In this document: piece by piece, positions 42,006 to 50,664 of the stretch
Numbering within the stretch: the stretch's first letter is position 1
Layout: each line of letters opens with the position of its first letter
From: DASXMX01 sp036794395
Lineage (GTDB): Bacteria > Planctomycetota > Phycisphaerae > Tepidisphaerales > Tepidisphaeraceae
Assembly (NCBI GenBank): GCA_036794395.1
Contig: DAIRGS010000004.1
Coordinates: 1-59,612 of the forward strand
Length of the DNA: 59,612 nucleotides
Reading direction: 5' to 3'
Notes under the pieces: model-generated
Databases searched by the model: none
What the model was told of the DNA's origin: nothing
The model's input: only the letters and a program-made list of their open reading frames with translations
Translations under genes and position numbers: made by a program

Positions 42006-43433
42006 TCATTTCAGTAGTGAGAGCACCGATTGCGGGCTTGAGTTGGCCGTTGACAGTACGCTGGTACCGGCTTGCACGAGAATCTGTGCTCGAGTCAGGT
42101 TCGCGGTCTCCGCGGCAAAGTCGGCGTCAGCGATACTACTGTTGGCGCTGGTGACGTTTTCCAGGGCAATTCCCAGCGAGCTGATGTTGGTATTCAGCGT
42201 CGATTGCTGGAACGCGCCCAATCGGCCTCGGAACACCGAGACTTCGTTGATGGCAGTGTCGATGATCTTGCTTGCCGCCGCGGCGTTGCCCGAGACCAGC
42301 GAGGCCGATCCGCCCGTCACGACATCGCTGAGGAATCCGACATCGCCATTGCCCAGCTTATTGGCCGCGACGGACTGGATGCCGATGCTGACCTGCTGAT
42401 TGCTGCTGACTTCCGCGCCCAATTGAAACAGCGCGCCGCCGCCGGTGATGGCGAAGCTGGTCTTTCCCGCGCCGAAATTTTTGCTCAGCGTGAGTTCCAT
42501 GTCCAGACTGCTTGTATTCAGCTTCAGATCAAGGCCGTTACCGACGGTAAGTGCGCCGTTGACCGTCGCAACCGCATCGCGCCCTACAACGCGCATCGCC
42601 GAGTTGCCCAGTGTGTCTGCGGTGGCAAATGTGCCTTTCTGCGCCTGGACCGAAATGAAATTGTTTGAGCCGTAGCCGTTGGAAACGAATGTAATGCCCG
42701 ATGCCACGGTCGCGAGATTCTTCTCAACGGCAGTAACGCCGGTCGAATCGCTTACCGTGTTGATCGCATAGGCGATGGCCGATGCGGCGGTTCCGCTGGT
42801 GAATGTGAGCGATTGCGTGCCGTTGTTGCCTGAAATCTCGAGCGTCACCGAGGTGCCGATTGAGCTGGCGGTGAATTCCAAATTGGCCTGGCGGGCGCTG
42901 GTCAGAACATTCACCTGCACCGGTAGATCCGGATTGGTGCCAAAGTTCGCCTGCGAGATGTTCAATGCCTTGACGGCGGTGTTATCCACCCCGCTGGTCA
43001 GATAACTGAGACTGCCATCAATCAGATGGAGGCCGGCGAACGTAGTGGTTTCGCTGATCCGCGTGATGCTCTGCACGGTGCTGTCGAGCTGAAGCTGGTT
43101 GGCTTTGATCTCGTCGGCGCTCATCGCGCCGCTGTTGGCCGCCTGCACGATCAGGCCCTTGACGCTCTGGAGAAGGTTGGACACTTCGTTGAGCGCCCCC
43201 TCTGCCGTTGCGATGACGTTGTTGGCGCGCTGCGAGTTGCTCACCGCCTGGGTGATGCCCGCGATCTCCGCCTTGAGCTGCTGGCTGGCGATGAGGCCGG
43301 ACGGATCATCCGCCCCGCTGTTAATTTTCAACCCGGTGCTAAGCCGCTGGAGCGTTGTGTTCAACGTTCCCTGCGAGCGGCTCAAGCCCTGCTGGGCGTA
43401 GAGCGATGTGACATTGGTATTGATACGGGACAT
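42006..43433 (-). CDS. fliC: Flagellin
   Basis: 475 residues. Conserved N-terminal D0/D1 helices (MSRINTNVTSLYAQQGLSRS, LQRLSTGLKINSGADDPSGL) and C-terminal D0/D1 (VFRGRLGAFQQSTLNTNISS, AQILVQAGTSVLSTANSSP), forming the filament core. The middle (about 165-360) is variable and threonine/valine-rich, with hook-IN-like segments (VTLEISGNNGTQSLTF). Exported through the flagellar type III apparatus. Upstream are csrA and fliW on the same strand; the leader holds a CsrA-type hairpin that covers the ribosome-binding site (see separate entry). ATG 43433. Confidence 0.96.
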   Translation of the reverse strand: MSRINTNVTSLYAQQGLSRSQGTLNTTLQRLSTGLKINSGADDPSGLIASQQLKAEIAGITQAVSNSQRANNVIATAEGALNEVSNLLQSVKGLIVQAANSGAMSADEIKANQLQLDSTVQSITRISETTTFAGLHLIDGSLSYLTSGVDNTAVKALNISQANFGTNPDLPVQVNVLTSARQANLEFTASSIGTSVTLEISGNNGTQSLTFTSGTAASAIAYAINTVSDSTGVTAVEKNLATVASGITFVSNGYGSNNFISVQAQKGTFATADTLGNSAMRVVGRDAVATVNGALTVGNGLDLKLNTSSLDMELTLSKNFGAGKTSFAITGGGALFQLGAEVSSNQQVSIGIQSVAANKLGNGDVGFLSDVVTGGSASLVSGNAAAASKIIDTAINEVSVFRGRLGAFQQSTLNTNISSLGIALENVTSANSSIADADFAAETANLTRAQILVQAGTSVLSTANSSPQSVLSLLK

Positions 43434-43456
43434 ACAATCCTCCGTGATTGTCCTAT
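43434..43456 (-). promoter_or_regulatory. CsrA-type hairpin over the flagellin ribosome site
   Basis: In the mRNA sense the leader reads AATAGG-ACAATC-ACGGAG-GATTGT-AUG. ACAATC and GATTGT pair perfectly, leaving the hexaloop ACGGAG, which contains both the CsrA-binding GGA and the Shine-Dalgarno bases; a second GGA (ATAGGAC) is just upstream. Two GGA sites, one in a hairpin loop, are the standard CsrA target. With fliW and csrA adjacent, translational control of flagellin by FliW-CsrA is inferred. Confidence 0.7.
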
Positions 43457-43546
43457 TGGGCCTTTGGCGCCATTTCGCCCGGGCCCGGCCGTGCCCCCGT
43501 CCATGGGGCCGGTCTTAAACTGTCGCTTCTCCCACTTCTAAAACGG

Positions 43547-43810
43547 TTACGACTGAGGTTTTTTCTCTTCCTTCTGCGGACCCTTTTGAGGGTTGACCTT
43601 TCCGATGCCTGAAAGGTCTTCGGGTTTAACCTGCGCCGCGGCACGGTTCTCCCGGCGGATAGCGTCGTACACCTCTTTACGGTGCACGCTGATTTCCTTG
43701 GGGGCGTTGATGCCCAGACGCACTTTATCTCCACGGATGTCCACTACGGTGACTTCGATATCGTCACCGATCATGATGGTTTCATCCCTCTGACGCGACA
43801 GCACGAGCAT
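43547..43810 (-). CDS. csrA: Carbon storage regulator CsrA
   Basis: 87 residues. RNA-binding dimer: MLVLSRQRDETIMIGDDIEV, VTVVDIRGDKVRLGINAPKE then ISVHRKEVYDAI is the complete CsrA domain (residues 1-50), followed by a lysine/glutamine-rich tail. It binds GGA motifs near ribosome-binding sites; the flagellin leader 110 bases away has such a hairpin. ATG 43810 has AAGGAG five bases upstream, itself containing GGA motifs (CAGGAAGGAG), so self-regulation is possible. Between fliW (188 bases upstream) and flagellin. Confidence 0.97.
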   Translation of the reverse strand: MLVLSRQRDETIMIGDDIEVTVVDIRGDKVRLGINAPKEISVHRKEVYDAIRRENRAAAQVKPEDLSGIGKVNPQKGPQKEEKKPQS

Positions 43811-43998
43811 GGTGGCTCCTTCCTGGTAAGGGGCCTGAAAGACTCACTCTCAAGCCCATCGGCGGAAGCGGCAGCCTGGAAACGACCTGGCCAGGCTTTG
43901 GACCTCCGCTCATCCCCGCGGACATCCGTGTCCGGCAGGGGGGCGCCAATGGGCATCTGCATTGTATCCCATGGGCGCGATTCGTGCGGCGGATTCCG

Positions 43999-44448
43999 TT
44001 ATGCGGACTTCGCCAGCGGAACCTCCACGCCAAGCCGCAACAGCGGCTGTCGCGTCGTCCATTTCTTCTCTGTCAACACCACCTGTTGCGCCAAATGATT
44101 TTGGGCATTTACCAGCAAAGGTCCGAGAAGATTGCCCGTCAGCCATTCGCCCACCTTGTTACAGATGACGAAAACCTGAAGCGCGGCAGGATCGGCAAGC
44201 TGTAGCTCCTGCGCCGTCTCCTTCCACACCGGAACATGATATTCCTTGAAGAACAGCGATGGGTCGGTGACGAGGAACGCCAGGCTCGGCTCGTCCACCG
44301 ACTGTAACCAGAGGAAGTACTGCTCTTCGCCGCTTTGTATCAACGCGTAGCGAGTGAAGCTTGGGAAACCAAGCAATCCATTCGGCACCGTGATGAGCCG
44401 CTCGTCTTCAACGCTGATCCGTCCGAATCTCGAGGTCTGGATCTCCAT
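43999..44448 (-). CDS. fliW: Flagellar assembly factor FliW
   Basis: 149 residues. Family hallmarks: MEIQTSRFGRISVEDERLIT, VPNGLLGFPSFTRYALI, FLWLQSVDEPSLAFLVTDPS, VFVICNKVG and PLLVNAQNHLAQQVVL. FliW binds CsrA to relieve repression and also binds free flagellin, so flagellin made before hook completion shuts off its own translation. GGGAG precedes ATG 44448. It begins the fliW-csrA-flagellin set on the reverse strand, after flgL. Confidence 0.95.
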   Translation of the reverse strand: MEIQTSRFGRISVEDERLITVPNGLLGFPSFTRYALIQSGEEQYFLWLQSVDEPSLAFLVTDPSLFFKEYHVPVWKETAQELQLADPAALQVFVICNKVGEWLTGNLLGPLLVNAQNHLAQQVVLTEKKWTTRQPLLRLGVEVPLAKSA

Positions 44449-44712
44449 GCGAACTCCCGTTGCAAACCAACTACTACATCCATGCGCCCGCTTTGGGTCG
44501 CGGGACCTGCCCGGCTCACGAATCCACGCGAGCCGGTACCTTCAATCTGATCTGCCGCTCCGCCGCGTAATCCGTCGCCTTCAAGGCGAACATCATCAAC
44601 GCGCCGGTTTTGCCTGACCCGGCAACAATTGCTGCGCGAGGGTCTGTACAAAGCCTTTTATTTCACTGCGAAACAGCCCACTACATGCTAAAGCAATGTC
44701 TGTGCCGCGCCG

Positions 44713-46635
44713 TCAACCCAGAAAATTCAGCAGTGACAAATTCATTGTCTTTGCCGCCGTCATCAGCGTCGCCTGGAGCGAAGTCTGAAGCTGAGTGAAC
44801 TTGGTAATCGTCGTTGCGTAATCTGCGTCCTGAAGCTGCGAGATCATCGCCTGCGTGGCGATCTTCTGGCTTGCCAACGAATCCTGCCGGCTTTGCAGCT
44901 CCTGGATGTGCGCGCCGTTGGTGCCGCGCACATTCGTGACCTGATCCATGTCCGCCTTCAGCGCTGTGGCCGCGGCGGTAATGCCTGCCTGATCATTCGA
45001 ATTCATTGCGTCGCGAAGCTTGCCCAGGTCGGCAAATACGCCGGTTGTCTCGACCGGATCCACATCGGTGCCGGTGATTACATTCCCGGTGGCGGGGCGA
45101 GCGATGCCGAGATCCGCGGCGGCGGTGGAAAAATTCTGCGGAGCCACCGTCAGCGTGCCGCCGCCCCCGGCAGTATCCGTCAAAACAAGGCCGTTGCCCG
45201 TGGTTGCGAAGCTTGCGGTGACACCGACGCCGCCAGCCGCGGTGTTAATTCGACTGATCACATCCTGAATTGTCTGAGCACCGGTCAGCGACACGCCGAA
45301 GCTTGTTCCATCGCTTCGCGTGATGGTGAAATCAGGACCAGAGGTCGCCGCACCGATGCCCTTACCGTTGTTCAACTCAGAGAGTTGAGTCGAGGGCCCG
45401 AAGCTGCGCACACCCAGATCGGTTGCAGTCGTTCCACCGTTCTCGGCGATGGTCATCTGCGTGCCCTGGATCGGATTCAAAATATCCACGCCCGTGCCGG
45501 CGGCATTGATCTGCGCCTGCACGTGGGCTGGTGAAGAATTGATTCGGTTCAAAAGATGCTGCACCGTGGTTGCACCGGTGAGGCTGATCGTTGCGCTGGT
45601 GAGCCCGTTGGTGATGATCAGGCCATTGGTTGTGTCGATGCCGGCGCCATTGTTGAGGGCCGAGAGTGGCGTCAACAGTGTGACCTGTGGCTGCACGCTT
45701 GCTCCGGTGACGCTCACACCCGCGCCGGCTCCGGTGGCTTGAAGGATGCCCAGGCTCGCGGCAGTCGATCCGCCGCCCACGTCATTCACCGTGATGTTGT
45801 CCGTCCCCGTCGTGCTCAGAACCAGGTGATTGCCGCTGATCGCCGCTGAGATGTTTCCCACCGCGGCCGCGTTGATCGAGTTGGCGACATCCTGAATATT
45901 GTCAGCGTGCGATACATCCACCAGGGCCGTCGTTGTCCCGTTGCCAAGCTGGATCGTGCCCAACGCCACGCCATTGCTTGTCGCGCCGCGCAAATCCGAG
46001 ATTCGCGTAGTGGGCGTGAGTCGCGGCGTTAGATTCGCCGAACCCGCGACCCGGCTCGATAGCGCGCCGAACACACTGGCGCCATCCACCTGGAACGGCA
46101 GCAGCGTGTTGTCATCGGCGGTGTTCTTTAAAATCGTGGTCGATCCCACGAACTGCACGCCGCCGGAAACGCTGACGAATGGCGCCTGGTTCGATTTGTC
46201 GCCGCCAAAGAGATAAGACCCCTCGAACTTGGTATTTCCGGTGCTGATGGCCTGGCTGTAAAGGGTCTGAATGATCTGAGCGGCGGACTGCCGCGCCGAC
46301 GCCGACACATCTGATCCCACGTTCTGCGACGCGATCGTCTGCGCTTGAGTGAGCAGCGTTGAAAGACCGCCCAGCGTGGAGTCGACCTCGCTCAATTGCG
46401 ATTGTGACTTCTGAAGATTCGAGTTGTATGTGGCTTGCTGGCCCAGGGTGCGTTGAAGCTGCATCACCACGGCCGATGCGCCTGGATCGTCGCCCGGCTG
46501 GCTGATGCGGTGGCCGGTGGATAGCTGGTTTTGCGTATCCTGCAATTGTTGCTCGGTCGAGTTGATCTGATCCAGCGTGCCGCTGGTCTTCATCAACATG
46601 CTCACGCGCGCGGATTGGATTGGAGGAAGTGACAT
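44713..46635 (-). CDS. flgL: Flagellar hook-associated protein 3 (FlgL), enlarged
   Basis: 640 residues, about twice the enterobacterial length. N-terminal flagellin-like helices (MLMKTSGTLDQINSTEQQLQ, TQNQLSTGHRISQPGDDPG) and C-terminal ones (LQSRQDSLASQKIATQAMIS, FTQLQTSLQATLMTAAKTMN) are conserved. The centre is filled with repeats typical of flagellin hook-IN motifs (ISLTGATTVQHLLNRINSSP, VSLTGAQTIQDVISRINTAA). It joins filament to hook. Four bases after flgK's stop. The 264 bases downstream to fliW hold no convincing gene. Confidence 0.95.
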   Translation of the reverse strand: MSLPPIQSARVSMLMKTSGTLDQINSTEQQLQDTQNQLSTGHRISQPGDDPGASAVVMQLQRTLGQQATYNSNLQKSQSQLSEVDSTLGGLSTLLTQAQTIASQNVGSDVSASARQSAAQIIQTLYSQAISTGNTKFEGSYLFGGDKSNQAPFVSVSGGVQFVGSTTILKNTADDNTLLPFQVDGASVFGALSSRVAGSANLTPRLTPTTRISDLRGATSNGVALGTIQLGNGTTTALVDVSHADNIQDVANSINAAAVGNISAAISGNHLVLSTTGTDNITVNDVGGGSTAASLGILQATGAGAGVSVTGASVQPQVTLLTPLSALNNGAGIDTTNGLIITNGLTSATISLTGATTVQHLLNRINSSPAHVQAQINAAGTGVDILNPIQGTQMTIAENGGTTATDLGVRSFGPSTQLSELNNGKGIGAATSGPDFTITRSDGTSFGVSLTGAQTIQDVISRINTAAGGVGVTASFATTGNGLVLTDTAGGGGTLTVAPQNFSTAAADLGIARPATGNVITGTDVDPVETTGVFADLGKLRDAMNSNDQAGITAAATALKADMDQVTNVRGTNGAHIQELQSRQDSLASQKIATQAMISQLQDADYATTITKFTQLQTSLQATLMTAAKTMNLSLLNFLG

Positions 46636-46639
46636 GTCC

Positions 46640-48340
46640 TTACACCATTCCCATCATGGTTTGCATCAGCTGATTGACGATCGAGATCAGCTTGGATGAT
46701 CCCATGAATGCCTGCTGTTGCTTGAGCAGGTTCACGGTCTCTTCGTCGATGCTCACGCCGCTTAATGCATCGCGTTGCGATTGAAGCGTGCTTTGAACGG
46801 CCTGCGCCGCGTCTGAGTTGGTTTTTGCACTTGCCGATTGCGCGGCGATGCCATTGATCATTCCCTGGTAGGTATCGTTCAGGCTGATCCCGCTCAATGC
46901 GGTGATCGGCTGCGTTCCCATGGCAGCGATCGCAAGTGCCGTCTGGTTGTCATCGGGCTGCCCGTTCTTGGCCGCGGCAAGCATCTGGGGCTGAGCCATG
47001 AGCGTCTGGCTGACGGCAATGTTTGTTGCATCAGTGCCCGTGTAGAAATTGTTCATGCCCAGCGACGCGAGGACGCCGCTGCTGTCCTGGCTGAAGCTGA
47101 TTTCGGTGTTGCTGCTCGCGGCCGAGATCGAAAGCGTTCCGCCATTTACATTCGCCACGACGCCGTTGACGCCATTGAGGCTGGCGGCCAGCGAGTTTAG
47201 CGTCGTATCCGATCCCGACCCAGTGAGGCTGACCTGCACCAGGGTGCTGGTGTCCTGACCGGTCGTTTTGTCTTTCACATGCAGCACGAAGCTGCCATTA
47301 GTTGGCGCAAACGGCAGTTGAGCGGCGGCGCTATCCAGTGCCTTGGTCGGATCGGTTACGGCGTTAGTCGCCTTGATGCTTGAGAACCCGCCAATACCCT
47401 GCCCCGAAGCGTGAATCTTGTTCAGTTCGAATATCAGGTTGTGGGCAAGCGTATTTTCCTGGTCGATTACTCCGCCGAGGCGCGCCTGCATATCCGACAG
47501 CGCCCCAAGCTGTCCGCCGCCATTCAACTGAACCACCCCATTGGTCTTTTTGAACACGACCTGTTGAACGACCGAGCCGTTCACATTCTTTGATTGAACC
47601 GCCACGCCGTTGCTGATGTTATTGGAGACCAGGGGCTCCGATCCGACATAGACGTCCATCGCGCCGTTGGGCTGCTGAACCGTGGTGACGTTCATCAGCC
47701 CCGAAAGCTGCTTCAGCACCGAATCGCGCTGATCGCGCAGCGATCCGGCCGCCGCTGCGGTGCCACCTTCGGCCACCACGATCTGCCCGTTCAGTGAAGC
47801 CAGCTTTGATGCGAGACTATCCGCCGCCTGGGCGCCGGCATTGATCTGCGAATTGACTTGGGTGCTCAGCGCGTCGAGTTGGGTCATCTGGCCCTGAAAC
47901 TTCTTGGCCAGTGAATCGCCACCTTGAAGCACGATCTGCCGCTGCCCCGAATCCTGCGGCTGATTGGCCAGGCTCGACCAACTGCCAAAGAAGTTGTTCA
48001 TCGACGTTTGCAGGTTGTCCGTGCCGAGCGCATCGAACACGGATTGAACCTGATCCATCCACTGCTTAGTGGTGCTGGCGGACTGGCTGTCGCTGACGCT
48101 GTTGCGGAGCCGGGTCTGTAGGGCCTCGTCCACCTGACGCTGGATCGAGCTGAGATCCACTCCCGTGCCGACCAGGATGCCTTGCCTGAGCTGCTGATCG
48201 GGCGACGGCGTAGTCTGCACCGTTTCGCGAGCGTAGTTCGGATCGCTGGCGTTGGAGATGTTGCTGCCGGTGACCTGGATCGCCGCCTGCGAGGCGGACA
48301 ATCCGGACTGACCGGCGTTTAATGCTCCAATTAATGACAT
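46640..48340 (-). CDS. flgK: Flagellar hook-associated protein 1 (FlgK)
   Basis: 566 residues, the usual length for the family. N-terminal signature LSASQAAIQVTGSNISNASD then PNYARETVQT; middle DQRDSVLKQLSGLMNVTTVQ; C-terminal VSIDEETVNLLKQQQAFMGS then KLISIVNQLMQTMMGM. It forms the first junction ring above the hook. ATG 48340 lies after a variable leader. Followed four bases later by flgL, so the two are co-translated. flgN, the likely chaperone for both, is upstream. Confidence 0.96.
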   Translation of the reverse strand: MSLIGALNAGQSGLSASQAAIQVTGSNISNASDPNYARETVQTTPSPDQQLRQGILVGTGVDLSSIQRQVDEALQTRLRNSVSDSQSASTTKQWMDQVQSVFDALGTDNLQTSMNNFFGSWSSLANQPQDSGQRQIVLQGGDSLAKKFQGQMTQLDALSTQVNSQINAGAQAADSLASKLASLNGQIVVAEGGTAAAAGSLRDQRDSVLKQLSGLMNVTTVQQPNGAMDVYVGSEPLVSNNISNGVAVQSKNVNGSVVQQVVFKKTNGVVQLNGGGQLGALSDMQARLGGVIDQENTLAHNLIFELNKIHASGQGIGGFSSIKATNAVTDPTKALDSAAAQLPFAPTNGSFVLHVKDKTTGQDTSTLVQVSLTGSGSDTTLNSLAASLNGVNGVVANVNGGTLSISAASSNTEISFSQDSSGVLASLGMNNFYTGTDATNIAVSQTLMAQPQMLAAAKNGQPDDNQTALAIAAMGTQPITALSGISLNDTYQGMINGIAAQSASAKTNSDAAQAVQSTLQSQRDALSGVSIDEETVNLLKQQQAFMGSSKLISIVNQLMQTMMGMV

Positions 48341-48410
48341 GGGTCGATCTTCTTCAGTTCGGGGCGGAATGATGGGAGATGAGTCCCGTCACTGGCTACG
48401 ATCTCGAGTT

Positions 48411-48475
48411 CAAAGTTTCAGATTTCAGATTTCAGATCTCAAATTTCAGATTGCAGATTTTGGATTTCGGATTCC
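48411..48475. repeat. Degenerate tandem repeat (TTTCAGATT-like)
   Basis: About seven imperfect copies of a seven- to nine-base unit (TTCAGAT, TCAGATT) between flgN and flgK. A similar run of TTCAAAATTCAGA units occurs at 53761-53816. Probably slippage-prone spacer; no role is evident. Confidence 0.65.
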
Positions 48476-48477
48476 CA

Positions 48478-48969
48478 TTATCCCACGGCTTCCAGTCCGC
48501 CGATGCGGCTTGAAACCTGGGGAATACCGTTCTTCGTATAAAGTCCTGCGCGCTCGGCGGCTCCGGCGAGCAATCGAACTACCGTGTTCAAATGCCCAAG
48601 CACGGCACCGGCCACCTTGCCGCTGATCTTGTTTCGTGCGGCCACCTGCTCAACTACTTGTTTGAGTTGCTTGCGAAGCTCGAGCAAACTCTGGGTGTGC
48701 TCCGGAACCATTGTTGCGAGCCTGGCAATCGTCAGATCACCCTGAACATTCAATCCTTTGCCGATCTGCTGCACGATCGAACGCCGACGCTGTTCCAGCA
48801 TCGTGATTCGAAGGCGGCATGCTTCCTGCTCGCGCCCGGCATCGTCCATCGTTCGCAGATCGAACGCCTGCATGGCCGCGCCATGTGCGGTCGCGTGCGT
48901 GAGCAGACGCGTATGCTCGGAAATGAGCTGGCGGAGGATTGCTTCAAGCTCTGAGATTGGCCGGGACAT
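48478..48969 (-). CDS. flgN: FlgN-like flagellar export chaperone
   Basis: 163 residues, entirely helical, with the FlgN pattern (MSRPISELEAILRQLISEHT, LRITMLEQRRRSIVQQIGKG then LARLATMVPE-type region), ending LLELRKQLKQVVEQVAARNK. FlgN carries FlgK and FlgL to the export gate. AAGGAG with five-base spacing precedes ATG 48969; the first 26 bases overlap the end of the flgJ-like gene, implying coupled translation. Similarity is by shape and position, so it is a little less certain than the others. Confidence 0.85.
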   Translation of the reverse strand: MSRPISELEAILRQLISEHTRLLTHATAHGAAMQAFDLRTMDDAGREQEACRLRITMLEQRRRSIVQQIGKGLNVQGDLTIARLATMVPEHTQSLLELRKQLKQVVEQVAARNKISGKVAGAVLGHLNTVVRLLAGAAERAGLYTKNGIPQVSSRIGGLEAVG

Positions 48970-49369
48970 GTCCGCTCCTTGTAGGCGCAGTGGAAAGCGG
49001 GTGGGATGCTTTGGATTCGCCCTTTTTGGCCGCGGATTTCTGGTAGGCCTTCTTCGCCTCGATCCGTTTGACGATAGAGTTGACCAGCTTTTTACCGGCG
49101 CCTCGCGCCATGTGCTCGGCGAGCCGCTGATCGTACATCGCGCCAAAGGCCTGCCCGCCCCGGCCGCCTTCGAAAAGCTCGGAATGAAATGGGCTCTGGC
49201 GAACCTGCTTTAGCAGCGTCCCGAAGAACGTCTGCGCCACCCACTTCTGGGTCTGCGTAATTAGCTGGTCGTGTTGACTGGCGTCCGGCAGCCGCTTGCT
49301 GAGCGGCATCGTCACCGGCGGCATTGCTGATGTGAAAGCGCTGCTCGCGCTATTGCTTGTATCTGACAT
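48944..49369 (-). CDS. Rod-binding protein, FlgJ N-terminal type
   Basis: 141 residues. The core FFGTLLKQVRQSPFHSELFE then GGRGGQAFGAMYDQRLAEHM is the rod-binding domain found at the N-terminus of FlgJ. The muramidase half of enterobacterial FlgJ is absent, replaced by a Lys/Ala-rich tail, as in many phyla where a separate enzyme opens the peptidoglycan. It is expected to cap the growing rod. ATG 49369. Overlaps flgN by 26 bases. Confidence 0.85.
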   Translation of the reverse strand: MSDTSNSASSAFTSAMPPVTMPLSKRLPDASQHDQLITQTQKWVAQTFFGTLLKQVRQSPFHSELFEGGRGGQAFGAMYDQRLAEHMARGAGKKLVNSIVKRIEAKKAYQKSAAKKGESKASHPLSTAPTRSGHVPANLRA

Positions 49370-49428
49370 GAGCGTCTCCGACGCATTCCCACGAGCATCC
49401 TGCTCGCGTTAAGATTTCAATCCCAACC

Positions 49429-49451
49429 GTGACACGGGCTTCCAGCCCGTG
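49429..49451. repeat. Single REP-like hairpin
   Basis: CACGGGCT (49433-49440) pairs with AGCCCGTG (49444-49451) around a three-base loop, preceded by GTGA. This is the basic unit, GTGRCACGGGCTTCCAGCCCGTG, seen at the ends of the larger dispersed elements at 1.8, 15.1 and 53.9 kb. It lies between flgI and the flgJ-like gene. Confidence 0.7.
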
Positions 49452-49465
49452 CAGGCGCGCTTCCG

Positions 49466-50542
49466 TTATTCCACGATCACCTTCGCGTGGAGCTTTCCAG
49501 TTTTATATAATTCCTTGACAATGGTAATCCGTTCTTCCACGGGCACTTTCAACTGCTCGAGGGCGTTGATCAGGTCCTGTAATTTCGCGTTGCTCTCGGG
49601 CGATCCGGATGTATCAAGCGCAACCGTGTCTCGCCGCTTTACGATCGGTGACTGAGGGGTCGCGACAGGTGGGGGGGTGACGGTGCTGATCGTCAGACCC
49701 TTTTGGCTAATCACGCACGGGCTGATTTCCACATCCCCCGTTACAATCAAAGTTCCCGTGTGGTCATTGATCTGCACCCGGGCCTCGGTCGCGAGCATCG
49801 GAATCGCCAACTGCTGCACCCGGCTGATGAACCCATCCGGCCGTTCGCGCTCGGCCATCGGAATGTTGACGTCTACTTCTTTCGGGTCCACGGTGTAGGC
49901 GATCGTCTCACCGTTTTCGCTCTCGGCTCCGTTGATCGTCCGGGCGATGACATTCGCGGTGGTCCAGCTCGCGGCTGGGTCTTCGAGGATCAGGCGGAAT
50001 CGACCATTGTCGACAAACTTAGGTTCGAAGCTCTGCTCCATCACGCAGCCACCTTTAACCACGCCAACGGTGGGGGTGCTGGGATCTTCAATCGTGACCG
50101 GCCCCTGGCTTAGTGCGAAAAATGGCGCCGGCCCCGCGACGGGGATCGGCCCCTGCATCGTGCAAATGAACAGCCGGCCACCTTTAAGACTGTTTGCCGC
50201 TCCCAAGCTTGTCAGATAAACGTCGAGTTTGTCGCCTTGGCGAATACCGTTGCGCGGGATGGTTGCCGTCAGGCTGACGACGGCGACGTTCTGCACTTTG
50301 GCGAGTTCTTCGACCGTCGAGGCGTCGTTGAACTTGGCCATCATTGCCGCGAGCGGCCTGATTGCCGGAAGAAATTCGCCGCCGTCCCCAGTGCCCTTTA
50401 ATCCATAGACCAGACCCAGGCCGGTCAGCACGTTGGTCTGCCCGCCGCCGATCCGGGTGATGTCCGCGATCTTTACCGCGTGAACCGCCGGCGTCGCTAC
50501 CAGAACCGCAAGCAACGAGATGAATGGAATTGACTTACACAT
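49466..50542 (-). CDS. flgI: Flagellar P-ring protein FlgI
   Basis: 358 residues, with a signal peptide (IPFISLLAVLVATPAVHA) for export to the periplasm. Motifs: IADITRIGGGQTNVLTGLGL, VYGLKGTGDGGEF, NVAVVSLTATIPRNGIRQGD, DVYLTSLGAANSLKGGRL, a middle with VNIPMAERERPDGFISRVQQ, and a proline-bounded C-terminus. It forms the ring in the peptidoglycan layer. Presence of P- and L-ring genes shows a Gram-negative-type envelope. ATG 50542. Confidence 0.96.
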   Translation of the reverse strand: MCKSIPFISLLAVLVATPAVHAVKIADITRIGGGQTNVLTGLGLVYGLKGTGDGGEFLPAIRPLAAMMAKFNDASTVEELAKVQNVAVVSLTATIPRNGIRQGDKLDVYLTSLGAANSLKGGRLFICTMQGPIPVAGPAPFFALSQGPVTIEDPSTPTVGVVKGGCVMEQSFEPKFVDNGRFRLILEDPAASWTTANVIARTINGAESENGETIAYTVDPKEVDVNIPMAERERPDGFISRVQQLAIPMLATEARVQINDHTGTLIVTGDVEISPCVISQKGLTISTVTPPPVATPQSPIVKRRDTVALDTSGSPESNAKLQDLINALEQLKVPVEERITIVKELYKTGKLHAKVIVE

Positions 50543-50569
50543 TGGGTCTATTCGATGGCGTATGCTTTT

Positions 50570-50651
50570 GGTCAGTGGTCAGTGGTCAGTGGTCAGTGGT
50601 CAGTGGTCAGTATGGCGCGAAGCAACTAACAACTGACAACTGACAACTGAC
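50570..50651. repeat. Tandem GTCAGTG repeat with facing AACTGAC repeat
   Basis: Six tandem copies of GGTCAGT followed, after about 17 bases, by four copies of the related AACTGAC/CAACTGA unit in inverted sense, so the whole can fold as CAGT/ACTG stems. It lies between flgH and flgI. It is not a CRISPR array: units are seven bases with no spacers. Confidence 0.8.
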
Positions 50652-50664
50652 GTATCCGACATCG

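Noticed and set aside
44449..44712. Short reverse-strand frames between flgL and fliW
   Set aside because: One lacks any start codon and the other encodes 24 residues without a ribosome site or motif; not enough to call a gene.
50570..50651. CRISPR-like array
   Set aside because: Units are only seven bases, contiguous, with no spacers and no cas genes.
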